A DNA stretch of 64,000 bases from Campylobacter coli (GCA_039516895.1 CP154437.1:1488001-1552000), one strand, 5' to 3'; shown: positions 29,839-41,100, counted from the stretch's first letter. A program made the numbers and translations. Notes: generated from the sequence alone by a model not told the origin.

Positions 29839-29983
29839 AAAAACATTATAGCAAAAAATAATTAAATAAATTTTATCTAATGATAATTTTTATCAATAAT
29901 ATTTGATTTAAAAAATAAAAACTGACAAATAATAAGTGAAATTTAGATATTATGTTATTTTTAAAAATTTATAAAGAGTAACA

Positions 29984-31075
29984 ATGAAAAATCTTTTAGT
30001 ATGCGCCTTAGAACCTTCGGCAAACCTACATTTAAAAGAAGTTTTAAAAGCCTATAAAGAAGAATTTGGCGAATTTAAAATTTATGGAATTTATGATGAA
30101 AATTTATGCAAAGAATTTGCCTTAAATTCTAAGCCACTTTATAGCTCGCATGAATTTAGCGCTATGGGTTTTATAGAAATTTTGCCTTTGATTTTTAAAG
30201 CAAAAAGAGCGATTAAAGAATTAGTAAATTTGACTTTAAGCCAAACAATGGACGCGGTTTTATGTATCGATTCTCCCGCTTTTAATATCCCTTTTGCCAA
30301 GGCTTTAAAAAAAGCAAATTCAAAAACAAAAAGAATTTATTATATCTTGCCTCAAGTTTGGGCTTGGAAAAAAGGGCGTATTCCTGTTATAGAGAACCAT
30401 TTTGATGTTTTAGCCTCTATCTTGCCTTTTGATGAGCAATTTTTTAGTAAAAGCATATATGTAGGACATCCTCTTTTAGATGAAATTAAAGATTTTAAAA
30501 ATGAAAACGATATTAAAATTTTACTTAACAAAAATGAAAGCGAAAAGACTATAGCATTTTTACCAGGCTCAAGACGCAGTGAAATCAAGCGTTTAATGCC
30601 TGTTTTTAGAGAATTATCACGCAAATTTGAAGGAGAAAAAATCCTTTGCGTGCCACCTTTTAATCTCGAAAGATTAGAAATTTATGGCGATATAAAGGAT
30701 TTTAAAATACAAAGCAATACACCTCAAGTGCTTAAAAAAGCTGATTTTGCTTTTATTTGCAGTGGAACTGCTACCCTAGAAGCAGCTTTGGTAGGAACTC
30801 CTTTTGTGCTGGCTTATAAAGCAAAGGCTATTGATATATTTATCGCAAGGCTTTTTGTAAAATTAAAACACATTGGACTTGCAAATATTTTTTGTGATTT
30901 TGCTGGAAAAGAAGCTTTAAATCCTGAATTTTTACAAGAACAAGTCAATGTTTTAAACCTTTATGAAGCTTATAATAAATATGATTATAAGGCATTTTTT
31001 GATAAAGTGCATTTTCTAAAAGAATATTTAAAATTTGGAAGTGCGAAAAATCTCGCTAAAATATTAAATCAATAA
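29984..31075 (+). CDS. lpxB: Lipid-A-disaccharide synthase
   Basis: Glycosyltransferase (GT19) joining lipid X to UDP-diacyl-GlcN. The 363-residue protein begins [17 protein letters not shown] and has [39 protein letters not shown] and [18 protein letters not shown], all family blocks. A TATTAT at 29949-29954 may be its -10. greA and the LpxJ-like gene follow, so this is a lipid A unit with greA inside. Confidence 0.96.
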   Translation: MKNLLVCALEPSANLHLKEVLKAYKEEFGEFKIYGIYDENLCKEFALNSKPLYSSHEFSAMGFIEILPLIFKAKRAIKELVNLTLSQTMDAVLCIDSPAFNIPFAKALKKANSKTKRIYYILPQVWAWKKGRIPVIENHFDVLASILPFDEQFFSKSIYVGHPLLDEIKDFKNENDIKILLNKNESEKTIAFLPGSRRSEIKRLMPVFRELSRKFEGEKILCVPPFNLERLEIYGDIKDFKIQSNTPQVLKKADFAFICSGTATLEAALVGTPFVLAYKAKAIDIFIARLFVKLKHIGLANIFCDFAGKEALNPEFLQEQVNVLNLYEAYNKYDYKAFFDKVHFLKEYLKFGSAKNLAKILNQ

Positions 31076-31091
31076 CAATTAAGGATATATA

Positions 31092-31577
31092 ATGAAAAAA
31101 GAACCGATGAGCCAATTTGGCTATGATAAATTAAGCGCTGAATTAAAAGATTTAAAAGACAACCAACGCCCTGCTGTTGTGATAGAAATCGACACCGCAA
31201 GAAGTCATGGTGACTTAAAAGAAAATGCAGAATACCACGCTGCAAGAGAAAAACAAGCCTTGATAGAAAGTCGTATCGCAGAACTTAGCGATTTAATCGC
31301 AAGAGCACAGATAATCGACCCTTCAAGTTATGAACACGATAGCGTTAAATTTGGATCTTCTGTGGTGATTATGGACTTAGATACCGAAAAAGAAAGTAAA
31401 TATACTCTAGTAGGTATTTGTGAAGGAGATTTAGATAAGGGTTATATTTCTATTGCTTCGCCTATTGCAAAAGCTATGCTTGGCAAAAAAGAAGGAGATG
31501 AATTTAAAGTGCGTTTGCCAAAAGGAGAAAGCGAATTTGAAATCATTTCTATCAGCTATGAACCTTTAAAATTTTAA
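31092..31577 (+). CDS. greA: Transcription elongation factor GreA
   Basis: Stimulates RNA cleavage in backtracked RNA polymerase. The 161-residue protein has the coiled-coil N-terminal domain with the acidic tip [15 protein letters not shown] (Asp and Glu), then the C-terminal FKBP-like domain ([21 protein letters not shown]). It lies 16 bases after lpxB. Confidence 0.97.
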   Translation: MKKEPMSQFGYDKLSAELKDLKDNQRPAVVIEIDTARSHGDLKENAEYHAAREKQALIESRIAELSDLIARAQIIDPSSYEHDSVKFGSSVVIMDLDTEKESKYTLVGICEGDLDKGYISIASPIAKAMLGKKEGDEFKVRLPKGESEFEIISISYEPLKF

Positions 31578-31586
31578 GGATAGAAC

Positions 31587-32345
31587 ATTTTATTACAAAA
31601 TGGAGCGATTTTAATCGCAGATGCTCATGAAAATGATAAAAGAAGAGGTTTTTGGGAGTTTTTACAAGCTTTAAAAAAAGGCGAAATTACCACACCTCAA
31701 CTCATTTTAATGGGGGATATTTTTGATTTACTTATAGGTGAAATCTCTGCTACGCATGAATTTGCAAAACCCTATATTAAACTTCTTGAAGAACTCGCTT
31801 TAAAAATGGAAATTATTTATCTTGAGGGAAATCATGATTTTAATCTTGCCCGTTTTTTTCAAAGGGTTAAAATTTTTAGCCTACAAGAACAACCTTTAAA
31901 ACTTAATTTGCATACAAGTAAAGGTAAAAATACCGATTTTAAAAATTCTTTTATAACTTTAGCTCACGGAGATATTTTTCTATCTCCGTGTTTGCAATTT
32001 ATCCTTAAAAGCTTAAGAAATCATTACTTGCTAGTCTTTTTAAATTTTTTAAATCAAATAAGTTCAAATTCTATTTCAAATAAAATTCTTAAAAACCAAA
32101 ACAAAAAAAATCTTTTTTATAAAATTGAAAATTTTAAAAATTTAGCCAAAGAAAGATATAAAAAATATGGAAATTTAGGCTTTTGGGTATGCGAAGGGCA
32201 CTATCATCAAAATCTAATATTAGATGAAAAAGATATTAAATATTTCAACTTAGCTAGTTTTGCATATGAGAGAAGTTTTTTTGTAGTAGAATGCTATCAA
32301 GAAATCAAATTTCGAGAACAGAAATTGAGGGGTCAAAATGTTTGA
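31587..32345 (+). CDS. Calcineurin-type metallophosphoesterase, candidate LpxJ (UDP-diacylglucosamine hydrolase)
   Basis: The reading frame contains a full metallophosphoesterase: AILIADAHEND, LMGDIFD, YLEGNHDFN, TLAHGDIF and CEGHYHQN supply the metal-binding Asp/His/Asn set. The first in-frame ATG (31710) would delete the DAHEND block. Upstream of it, the only plausible start is ATT at 31587, six bases after AAGGA and 8 codons before the first motif; a stop (TAG) closes the frame just before. So translation probably starts at ATT, giving 252 residues. Position after lpxB-greA and the lack of LpxH nearby suggest LpxJ, the lipid A hydrolase reported in Helicobacter and relatives. That identity is inferred. 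It overlaps cheV by 8 bases. Confidence 0.75.
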   Translation: MLLQNGAILIADAHENDKRRGFWEFLQALKKGEITTPQLILMGDIFDLLIGEISATHEFAKPYIKLLEELALKMEIIYLEGNHDFNLARFFQRVKIFSLQEQPLKLNLHTSKGKNTDFKNSFITLAHGDIFLSPCLQFILKSLRNHYLLVFLNFLNQISSNSISNKILKNQNKKNLFYKIENFKNLAKERYKKYGNLGFWVCEGHYHQNLILDEKDIKYFNLASFAYERSFFVVECYQEIKFREQKLRGQNV

Positions 32346-33294
32346 TGAAAATATCGTGAAAACGGGTTCAAATGAAATGGAGCTTGTTGATTTCCGTATC
32401 TTTAAGCAAGGACACGATAAAGTCTATGAGGGAATTTATGGGGTGAATGTCTCTAAAGTTAGAGAAATTATCAAAATTCCAAGCCTCACAGAACTTCCGG
32501 GAGTGCCTGATTACATCGAAGGAATTTTCGATCTTCGAGGTGTGGTTATACCGGTAGTAAATCTTGCTAAATGGATGCAAATCACCGAGCCAGAAAGCAC
32601 TATGCTAAAACCTAGAGTTATCATTACTGAATTTAGCAATATTCTTATAGGCTTTATAGTTCATGAAGCTAAAAGAATTCGCCGTATCAATTGGAAAGAT
32701 ATAGAGCCAGCTACTTTCTCTACAGGCTCAGGTGCTTTAGATAAAGGAAAAATTACAGGTGTCACTCGTATAGAAAACGATGAAGTTCTTTTGATACTTG
32801 ATTTAGAAAGTGTTGTTGAAGATTTAGGAATTTATTCTCCTAAAACCGATATAGATTTTAGTAAAATTGAAAAATTCAGCGGATCAGCACTTATTTTAGA
32901 TGATAGTATGACAGCTAGAAAACGCGTTAAAGAAATGATGCAACAAATGGGCTTCCAAGTAATTGAGGTTAAAGATGGAGTTGAAGGTTTAAATAAGCTT
33001 GAAGAACTCAGTCAAATTTATGGAGAAAATTTAAGCTCAATATTAAAAATTATTGTCAGTGATGTTGAAATGCCTCAAATGGACGGATTCCATTTTGCTG
33101 CACGTATCAAAGAAGATGCAAGATTTAAAGATATTCCTATAGTCTTTAACTCATCCTTATCTAATGAATTTATGAATGAAAAAGGTGTTCACGAAGCCGG
33201 TGGTGAAAGCTATTTGGTTAAATTTAATGCAAGTGATTTCTTCAATGAGATTGCTAAAGTCATCAAAAAACACCAATCTCAAGAACAGGGGTAA
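32338..33294 (+). CDS. cheV: Chemotaxis coupling protein CheV
   Basis: A CheW domain (about 20-165; EIIKIPSLTELPGVPDYIEGIFDLRG) fused to a receiver domain (about 185-310; ALILDDS, phospho-acceptor Asp in IIVSDVEMPQMDGF, Lys in YLVKFN). It couples receptors to CheA and may buffer phosphate. The 318-residue protein starts cheV-cheA-cheW. Confidence 0.96.
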   Translation: MFDENIVKTGSNEMELVDFRIFKQGHDKVYEGIYGVNVSKVREIIKIPSLTELPGVPDYIEGIFDLRGVVIPVVNLAKWMQITEPESTMLKPRVIITEFSNILIGFIVHEAKRIRRINWKDIEPATFSTGSGALDKGKITGVTRIENDEVLLILDLESVVEDLGIYSPKTDIDFSKIEKFSGSALILDDSMTARKRVKEMMQQMGFQVIEVKDGVEGLNKLEELSQIYGENLSSILKIIVSDVEMPQMDGFHFAARIKEDARFKDIPIVFNSSLSNEFMNEKGVHEAGGESYLVKFNASDFFNEIAKVIKKHQSQEQG

Positions 33295-33297
33295 AAT

Positions 33298-35595
33298 ATG
33301 GAAGATATGCAAGAAATACTTGAAGACTTTTTGGTTGAAGCTTTTGAGCTAGTTGAGCAAATCGACCATGATTTAGTGGAACTTGAAACAAATCCAGAAG
33401 ACTTAGAATTATTAAACAGAATTTTCCGTGTAGCACACACTGTAAAAGGTTCTTCAAGCTTTTTAAATTTTGATGTTTTAACAAAATTAACACATCACAT
33501 GGAAGATGTTTTAAATAAAGCAAGACATGGGGAATTAAAAATCACTCCAGATATCATGGATGTTGTTTTGGAATCCATCGATAGAATGAAAACCTTGCTT
33601 AACTCTATACGTGATAATGGCAATGATACAGCCATAGAAATGGATATAGGACCAATTTGTGCCAGATTAACAGCTATATCAGAAGGAGAATCTCCAAGCA
33701 GCGCTAAATTAAACGAAACTCCTGTAGAAACTCCTCAAAAAGAAGAACCAGCTCCTGCACCAGAACCTGAAGTCGATGTTAATCAATTAAGTGATTCTGA
33801 AGTTGAAGCTGAAATAGAAAGATTATTAAAAGCTAGGAAGGCAGAAGATCAAGCACGCCGTGCCCAGAAAAAACAAAATGCCGCATCACCTACAAACTCT
33901 AAACCAGCAGCAAGTACACCAAAAGCTGAAAATACAGAGAAAAAGGTTCCTGCTAGTGGAGGCGGTGGAGGCGGTATGGATCAAACCATACGCGTTGAAG
34001 TAAAAAGATTAGATCATCTAATGAACCTCATCGGTGAGCTTGTTTTGGGTAAAAACCGCTTGCTTAAAATTTATGATGATGTCGAAGAACGCTATGAGGG
34101 TGAAAAATTCCTTGAAGAATTAAATCAAGTTGTAAGCCAATTAAGCATCATTACAACAGATGTTCAACTTGCAGTTATGAAAACTAGAATGCAGCCTATT
34201 GCAAAAGTTTTCAATAAATTCCCAAGAGTTGTGCGTGATTTGAGCCGTGAACTTGGCAAACACATAGAACTTGAAATTACAGGTGAAGAAACCGAACTTG
34301 ATAAATCTATTGTCGAAGAAATTGGCGATCCTATCATGCATATGATTAGAAACTCGTGTGATCACGGTATTGAAGATCCAGCAACGCGTGCTGCTAATGG
34401 AAAACCTGAAAAAGGTATAGTACAACTTAAAGCTTATAACGAAGGAAATCATATCGTTGTAGAAATTACCGATGATGGTAAGGGACTTGATGCAAATGGC
34501 CTAAAAGCTAAAGCTATAGAAAAGAATTTGATTACCGAAAGAGAAGCGGATCAAATGACTGATAAAGAAGCTTTTGCTTTGATTTTTAAACCAGGTTTTT
34601 CAACTGCAACAAAAGTTACAAATGTTTCGGGACGTGGCGTTGGAATGGATGTTGTTAAAACTAATATTGAAAAACTCAACGGAGTGATTGAAATCGATAG
34701 TGAATTAGGCAAAGGAAGTTCATTTAAACTTAAAATTCCTCTTACCTTAGCTATTATTCAATCTTTACTTGTTGGAACTCAAGAAGAATACTATGCAATT
34801 CCTCTTGCAAGTGTACTTGAAACAGTTAGAGTGCCAATTGATGATATTTATACTATCGAAGGTAAAAATGTATTGCGCCTTAGAGATGAAGTGCTTTCTC
34901 TTGTAAGACTATCTGATGTCTTTGGAGTTAAACAAGTGCTTGAAAGTGGAGATCAAACCTATGTTGTAGTTATTGGCGTGGCAGAAAGTAAACTGGGTAT
35001 TATTGTTGATACTCTTATAGGACAAGAAGAAATTGTTATTAAATCTATGGGTGATTATTTGCAAAATATTCAAGGTATAGCGGGTGCTACTATCCGCGGT
35101 GATGGTAGAGTAACACTTATCATAGATGTGGGCGCTATGATGGATATGGCAAAAGAAATAAAAGTTGACATCAAAGCTCAACTTGAATCAAGTGCTAAAA
35201 AACCAAAAGAAAAACCAAGTGATTATAAGGTTTTAATTGTCGATGATTCTAAAATGGATAGAACCTTAATGCAAAAAGCCTTAGAGCCACTAGGAGTTAG
35301 CCTTATTGAAGCTACCAATGGTGTTGAAGCATTAAACATTATAAAATCGGGCGATCATGATATTGATGCGATATTAATTGATATCGAAATGCCAAGAATG
35401 GATGGTTATACCTTAGCGGGCGAAATTAGAAAATATTCCAAATATCGCAACTTACCGCTCATTGCTGTTACTTCAAGAACAAGTAAAACCGATCGTCTAA
35501 GAGGGGTAGAAGTAGGTATGACAGAATATATTACCAAACCTTATTCTCCAGAATATTTGGAAAATGTGGTTAGAAAAAATTTGAAACTAGGATAA
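33298..35595 (+). CDS. cheA: Chemotaxis histidine kinase CheA with C-terminal receiver (CheAY)
   Basis: A 765-residue hybrid kinase. Domains in order: HPt (about 1-105, phosphorylated His in VAHTVKGSSSFL), a long Pro/Ala/Glu-rich linker (about 130-225) ending in a Gly run, dimerisation (about 235-300), HATPase (about 305-480; MHMIRNSCDHGIE N-box, DDGKGLD, GRGVGMDVV), CheW-like (about 485-620), and a receiver (about 640-765; LIVDDSKMDR, Asp in ILIDIEMPRMDGY, Lys in YITKPYSP). No clear P2 domain is seen. The added receiver is the epsilonproteobacterial pattern. Confidence 0.97.
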   Translation: MEDMQEILEDFLVEAFELVEQIDHDLVELETNPEDLELLNRIFRVAHTVKGSSSFLNFDVLTKLTHHMEDVLNKARHGELKITPDIMDVVLESIDRMKTLLNSIRDNGNDTAIEMDIGPICARLTAISEGESPSSAKLNETPVETPQKEEPAPAPEPEVDVNQLSDSEVEAEIERLLKARKAEDQARRAQKKQNAASPTNSKPAASTPKAENTEKKVPASGGGGGGMDQTIRVEVKRLDHLMNLIGELVLGKNRLLKIYDDVEERYEGEKFLEELNQVVSQLSIITTDVQLAVMKTRMQPIAKVFNKFPRVVRDLSRELGKHIELEITGEETELDKSIVEEIGDPIMHMIRNSCDHGIEDPATRAANGKPEKGIVQLKAYNEGNHIVVEITDDGKGLDANGLKAKAIEKNLITEREADQMTDKEAFALIFKPGFSTATKVTNVSGRGVGMDVVKTNIEKLNGVIEIDSELGKGSSFKLKIPLTLAIIQSLLVGTQEEYYAIPLASVLETVRVPIDDIYTIEGKNVLRLRDEVLSLVRLSDVFGVKQVLESGDQTYVVVIGVAESKLGIIVDTLIGQEEIVIKSMGDYLQNIQGIAGATIRGDGRVTLIIDVGAMMDMAKEIKVDIKAQLESSAKKPKEKPSDYKVLIVDDSKMDRTLMQKALEPLGVSLIEATNGVEALNIIKSGDHDIDAILIDIEMPRMDGYTLAGEIRKYSKYRNLPLIAVTSRTSKTDRLRGVEVGMTEYITKPYSPEYLENVVRKNLKLG

Positions 35596-35599
35596 GAAT

Positions 35600-36121
35600 A
35601 TGAGTAATGAAAAATTAGAGCAAATATTGCAAAAGCAGCAAACTCAGATAGCTGGTCCTGTTGGTGATCAAAAAGAAGATGATATCATACAACTTGTAGG
35701 TTTTGTGGTAGGAGATGAGGAATATGCTATTCCAATTCTTAACATACAAGAAATCATCAAACCTATAGAATACACAAGGGTTCCAAGCGTTCCTGATTAT
35801 GTTTTAGGTGTATTTAATATGCGTGGAAATGTTATGCCTTTAATTGATTTGGCGCAGCGTTTTAATCTAGGAAGTTCTAAAATGACTCCTCAAACTCGTT
35901 ATATTGTTTTAAGAGGCGAATCCAATGGGAGTGGCGTTGGAGGAAATGCAGGCTTCGTGATAGATAGATTAACCGAGGCTATCAAAATTCATAGAAACCG
36001 TATTGATCCGCCACCTGAAACTTTAGTAAAAGATAAAGGTATGATCTATGGTATAGGTAAAAGAGATGAAAATATCCTTACCATACTTAAAGTTGAAGCC
36101 TTGCTTAAGCGTGAATTTTAA
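35600..36121 (+). CDS. cheW: Chemotaxis coupling protein CheW
   Basis: Scaffold between receptors and CheA. The 173-residue protein has a short variable N-terminal tail (about 1-30) then the CheW fold with EYAIPILNIQEIIKP, RVPSVPDYVLGVFNMRGNVMPLIDL. Its stop overlaps the serB start by one base (TAATG). Confidence 0.97.
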   Translation: MSNEKLEQILQKQQTQIAGPVGDQKEDDIIQLVGFVVGDEEYAIPILNIQEIIKPIEYTRVPSVPDYVLGVFNMRGNVMPLIDLAQRFNLGSSKMTPQTRYIVLRGESNGSGVGGNAGFVIDRLTEAIKIHRNRIDPPPETLVKDKGMIYGIGKRDENILTILKVEALLKREF

Positions 36122-36744
36122 TGATAAAACTTTGTGTTTTTGATTTTGATTCCACTTTGATGGATGGAGAAACTATCGATATATTAGCTAAGGCTTATGG
36201 CAAAGAAAAAGAAGTGGTTGATATCACTCATCGCGCTATGGCAGGTGAGCTTGATTTTTTTGAAAGCTTGCAGGAGCGCGTTAGTTTTTTAAAAGGAATG
36301 CCTTACGATCTTGTTCTTAAAATAGGGCAAGATCTTCCATTGATGAATGGAGCTTATGAACTCATTGAATTTTTAAATTCTAAAAATATTTTTGTTGTTA
36401 TTTTTAGTGGAGGTTTTCATGAAGGGATTGATCCTGCTATGAAAAAACTAAAAGTAAATTTGGGCTTTGCAAATTACCTACATCATAAAAACAATACTTT
36501 ATCAGGACTAGTGGGTGGAGAAATGATGTTTTCAAATTCAAAGGGTTTAATGCTACAACGCCTTAAGAACTTTTTAAATTTGCAAACTCATGAAGTCATG
36601 TGTGTGGGTGATGGGGCAAATGATATCGCTATGTTTAATGAAAGCGGTTTAAAAGTCGCCTTTTGTGCTAAAGAAATTTTACGCTCAAAAGCAGATATTT
36701 GCATAGACAACAAAGACTTAAAAGAAATAATAAAGGTAATATAA
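36121..36744 (+). CDS. serB: Phosphoserine phosphatase
   Basis: Last step of serine synthesis. The 207-residue HAD phosphatase has the intact nucleophile motif DFDSTLMDGETID, VVIFSGGFHEG (motif II Ser), K in NSKGLML, and CVGDGANDIAM (motif IV). It lacks the N-terminal ACT domain of some SerBs. It is translationally coupled to cheW. Confidence 0.95.
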   Translation: MIKLCVFDFDSTLMDGETIDILAKAYGKEKEVVDITHRAMAGELDFFESLQERVSFLKGMPYDLVLKIGQDLPLMNGAYELIEFLNSKNIFVVIFSGGFHEGIDPAMKKLKVNLGFANYLHHKNNTLSGLVGGEMMFSNSKGLMLQRLKNFLNLQTHEVMCVGDGANDIAMFNESGLKVAFCAKEILRSKADICIDNKDLKEIIKVI

Positions 36745-36745
36745 G

Positions 36746-37732
36746 ATGAAAAAATTTTCTCTTTGGTGTGATTTTATAGAAAATAGTTTTTTAGATGATG
36801 ATTTTTTAAATTTACTATCGCGTGGCATCAATGGAGCAACCTCAAATCCCGCTATTTTCAAAAATGCTATTTTAAACTCACCCATCTATAAAGAAAAAAT
36901 AGCGAAATTAAAAGGAAAAAAGGCAAAGGAAATTTACGAAGAACTTGCTGTGGCTGATATACAAAAAGCAGCAGATAAACTTGCTCCTTTATATCACACA
37001 GGAAATGATGGTTTTATAAGCCTTGAAATTGATCCAAGATTTTATGATAATACAAGCTTGAGTTTAGGTGAGGCAAAAAAACTTTATAGTGCCATTGGAA
37101 AAGATAATGTGATGATTAAAGTCCCAGCAACCAATGCTTCTTATGAAGTAATGTATGAATTGATGAAAAATGGCATCAGTGTAAATGCTACTTTGATTTT
37201 TTCTTTAGAGCAAAGTCAAAAATGCTTTGAGGCTTTAAATGCGGGTTTGGTTGAATTTAGAAAAAACAATATAGCCTTACAAGGAAAAAACACTCGCTTA
37301 AGAACCCCACAAGCTGTTATAAGTATCTTTGTAAGTCGTTTCGATAGACTTTTAAATTCCAAAGCGAAAGAACAAAATCGTATAGGAATTTTAAATGCAA
37401 ATTTAGCCTATAACAATATCATCTCCAAAAATGAACCTAATATCCGAGCTTTATTTGCGAGCACGGGTGTAAAAGGTGATGGTTTGCCAAAAGATTATTA
37501 TATCAAAGAACTTCTTTTTGAAAATAGCATAAACACTGCTCCACTAGATGCTATCAATGCATTTAAAACCGAATTTGAATTTAAAAAACCTTTAATGAAT
37601 TTTGAAATTTACACACAACTTAATGCTATCATTTCACAAAATGAAAGAGAAAAAGCTTGCGATGAATTACTAAAAGACGGCTTGGAGCAATTTTGCATAG
37701 CTTTTGAAGAAATTTTACAAGCATTAAATTAA
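36746..37732 (+). CDS. tal: Transaldolase
   Basis: Moves a dihydroxyacetone unit between sugar phosphates in the non-oxidative pentose phosphate path. The 328-residue protein has GINGATSNPAIFKNAI, SLEIDPRFYDNT and the Schiff-base Lys in NVMIKVPATNASYEVM. Length fits the Actinobacteria/epsilon transaldolase type. Its tail overlaps the convergent YrdC-like gene by 4 bases. Confidence 0.93.
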   Translation: MKKFSLWCDFIENSFLDDDFLNLLSRGINGATSNPAIFKNAILNSPIYKEKIAKLKGKKAKEIYEELAVADIQKAADKLAPLYHTGNDGFISLEIDPRFYDNTSLSLGEAKKLYSAIGKDNVMIKVPATNASYEVMYELMKNGISVNATLIFSLEQSQKCFEALNAGLVEFRKNNIALQGKNTRLRTPQAVISIFVSRFDRLLNSKAKEQNRIGILNANLAYNNIISKNEPNIRALFASTGVKGDGLPKDYYIKELLFENSINTAPLDAINAFKTEFEFKKPLMNFEIYTQLNAIISQNEREKACDELLKDGLEQFCIAFEEILQALN

Positions 37733-38151
37733 CGAATTTTTCTAAGCTTCTTACGATGAAGTTTTATTATTTTTGATGGGGTATTTTCAAAAAATATCTC
37801 ATCGACTACAACATCTGCGACACTTCTAGCCCAAAGCTCATCAAATTTTTGTCCATGCTTGTTTGCAGAACTTGAATAAAAACAGCCCTTTTCTTTTAAA
37901 AATTGTGCGTGTTTACACTCTTTGACGATTCTTATTGCTTGATTGTTTGGATAAATAAAAGTTGTTTTTTTAGCACGACGCACTAAATTTTTAAATTGAT
38001 TTGGAACCCTTACGATTTTTTTTAACTCACTGAATTTTGCAGAGGTAATCAAGCAGGGCTGATCTTTAGCCCTACCTTTTAAAGCATTGATTTCTTCTAA
38101 ATTTTTACTTAAAAATCCTGCTGTAGTATCTGTTTGCGCTAGATAAATCAA
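37729..38151 (-). CDS. Short Sua5/YciO/YrdC-family protein
   Basis: A 140-residue protein matching the TsaC/YrdC fold that makes threonylcarbamoyl-AMP. Visible motifs are [11 protein letters not shown] (in place of YPTDTVYGL), [12 protein letters not shown] (KxR..KP type), and [13 protein letters not shown] (like TSAN.SG). It is about 50 residues shorter than usual TsaC (about 190) and the usual central segment is absent. It may be a compact TsaC or a YciO-like relative. It overlaps carB by 4 bases on the same strand, hence one transcript with carB. Confidence 0.72.
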   Translation of the reverse strand: MIYLAQTDTTAGFLSKNLEEINALKGRAKDQPCLITSAKFSELKKIVRVPNQFKNLVRRAKKTTFIYPNNQAIRIVKECKHAQFLKEKGCFYSSSANKHGQKFDELWARSVADVVVDEIFFENTPSKIIKLHRKKLRKIR

Positions 38152-41100
38152 GCTTTTAGATACTCCTGCAAGCTCTTAACCTCTAAATAACTTTGACTTT
38201 GTATCGCTTTAATCGATTTTGCACCCGCAAGAGCAGAACGCAAATTTGTAAAATAAGGGATTTTAAAACGGATAATATTCTCACGAATTTTCTTTGTATC
38301 CCCTGCAAAGGTATGACTATCACTTGTATTAATCACTAACTGAATTTCTCCATTTTTTAGCTTATCTTCCACATTTGGACGCCCTTCTGAAATTTTATGC
38401 ACAAGCTCACACTCAAAGCCATTTTCTACAATTTCCTTGCAAGTTCCACTTGTAGCCATTAGTTTAAAACCTAACTTAGAGTATTCACTTGCAAGTTTTT
38501 TAGCATATTTTTTATCTTTTTCCTTTAAAGAGATAAACACTACGCCATTTTCAGGCAAATGATTAAAAGATGAAATTTGGCTTTTTGCATAAGAATTAGC
38601 AAAATCCTTACTTATACCCATAACCTCACCTGTTGATCTCATCTCAGGTCCTAACTCTAAATCGCTTCCGCTAAGCTTAGCAAAAGGGAATACCGCTTCT
38701 TTTACACTGATATATTTTGAAAGCTTAGGACGCAAAATCGTATTATCAAAATTCACCACACCAAAAGTATCATAAAATTTTAAAGCTTCTTTTAGATTTC
38801 CTTGCCACATCACACGCGTTGCAACTTTTGCTAAAGGTATACCTGTAGCTTTACTTACAAAAGGCACAGTACGACTTGCTCTAGGATTTACTTCTATCAT
38901 ATAAAGTTCGTTATTGTAAATTGCAAATTGTATATTTAAAAGCCCTACAACACCTAAATTTAAAGCAATATTAGCGGTTTTTTGTATAATTTGTTCTTGC
39001 ATTTTTTCATCGATATTGCAAGGTGGCAAAGAACATGCACTATCGCCTGAATGAATTCCTGCTTCTTCGATATGCTCCATAATCCCTGCTACATAAACAT
39101 CTTTACCATCGCTGATAGCATCAACATCGATTTCAGTCGCATTATCTAAATACTGATCGATCAAAACAGGACTTTTATCACTTACATCCACAGCTTCTTG
39201 CATGTAAAGTCTAAGTTCGCTCTCATCATTAACCACACGCATAGCTCTTCCGCCTAAAACATAGCTTGGTCTTACAAGCACAGGATAACCTATCTCACTT
39301 GCTTTTAAAACCGCTTCTTCTACGCTTGTAGCGGTAGAATTTTTAGGCTGATTGATACCAAGTTTTGTGATAAATTCGGCAAATTTCTTTCTATCTTCTG
39401 CCATATCGATCACTCTTGCACTTGTGCCTATGATCTTAGCTCCAAAAGCACTCAAGCGTTTAGCAAATTTAAGCGGAGTTTGGCCACCAAAATGCACTAT
39501 AACTCCATCTGGCTTTTCGCGTTCAATCACACCACGCAAATGCTCAAAATCAATAGGTTCAAAATACAAAATATCACTCGTATCATAATCCGTTGAAACA
39601 GTTTCTGGATTGCAATTATACATAATAGTTTTTACACCCAAATCCTTTAATGCAAAAGAAGCATGTACACAAGCATAGTCAAATTCGATTCCTTGTCCTA
39701 TACGATTTGGCCCCCCACCTATAATCATCACTTTTTTTTCTTTTTTATCTCTTGCTTCATTTTTGCTTTGAGTAAGCTCACTCACATTGATACTAGAATA
39801 AAGATAAGGAGTTAAAGCTTCAAATTCTCCCGCACAAGTATCCACTTCGCTAAATTCTGCTATGATTTTTTGCTTCATTCTTGCATAATAAATGTCATTT
39901 TGACTTAATTCTAAATTATCTTTTAGATTCACAAGCAAAGCGATCATCTTGTCTGAAAAACCCATAGTTTTTGCTTTTCTTAAAAGGGTTTTGTTATGCA
40001 AGATATCCATATCAATTTGCTCTTCAAAATCCACAATTTCTTTAATTTGGGATAAAAACCAAGGATCGATTTTACAAAGCTCATAAAGCTCTTTTACATC
40101 AAAACCCTCTCTAAAAGCTTGTGCTACATAAAGTAAACGCTTTTCGTTAGCATTGCGAATTTTAAAGATAAGATCGTTTTTATCTTCAAATTTCACTCTA
40201 TCAAAACCACTTAAATTTCTTTCCAAAGAACAAAGTGCCTTTTGTATACTTTCTTTAAAAGTTCGGCCAATAGCCATTACTTCACCCACGCTTTTCATCG
40301 CTGTACCTAAAGTTGTATTGGCTCCTGGGAATTTCTCAAAAGTAAAGCGAGGAATTTTTGTAACAATATAATCAATCACAGGTTCAAAACTAGCAGGAGT
40401 GCCTGTAATATCATTTTTTATCTCATCTAAGCTAAATCCGATTGCCAAAAGTGTTGCAACCTTTGCTATAGGATAACCCGTTGCTTTAGAAGCTAGGGCG
40501 CTTGATCTTGAAACCCTTGGATTCATTTCAATAACTATCATTCTACCATTTGTTGGATTGACGGCAAATTGCACATTTGATCCGCCTGTATCCACGCCTA
40601 TTTCACGCAAAATAGCAAAAGAGGCATTACGCATGACTTGGTATTCTTTATCAGTTAAGGTAAGAGCAGGTGCAACTGTGATACTATCTCCTGTATGCAC
40701 TCCCATAGGATCGAGGTTTTCTATACTACATACAATGATACAATTATCATTTTTATCGCGGATAACCTCCATTTCATACTCTTTCCATCCAAGCAAACTT
40801 TCTTCGATAAGAATTTCATGGATTGGCGAAAGTGCTAAAGCAGCATTGGCAAGTTCTTTAAATTCATCCATATTGTAAACCACACCGCTTCCAGCACCAC
40901 CTAAGGTATAAGACGCACGGATCATTAAAGGAAAGCCGATTTCATCTACAGCTTTTAAAGCTTCATCATAATTATATGCGTACATAGATTTTGGCAAATC
41001 CATACCGATTTTTTTCATACATTCTTTAAAAACTTGACGATCTTCACCTTTTTTAATCGCCTCAGGGTTTGCACCCAAAAACTTCACATCACCTAAAAGC

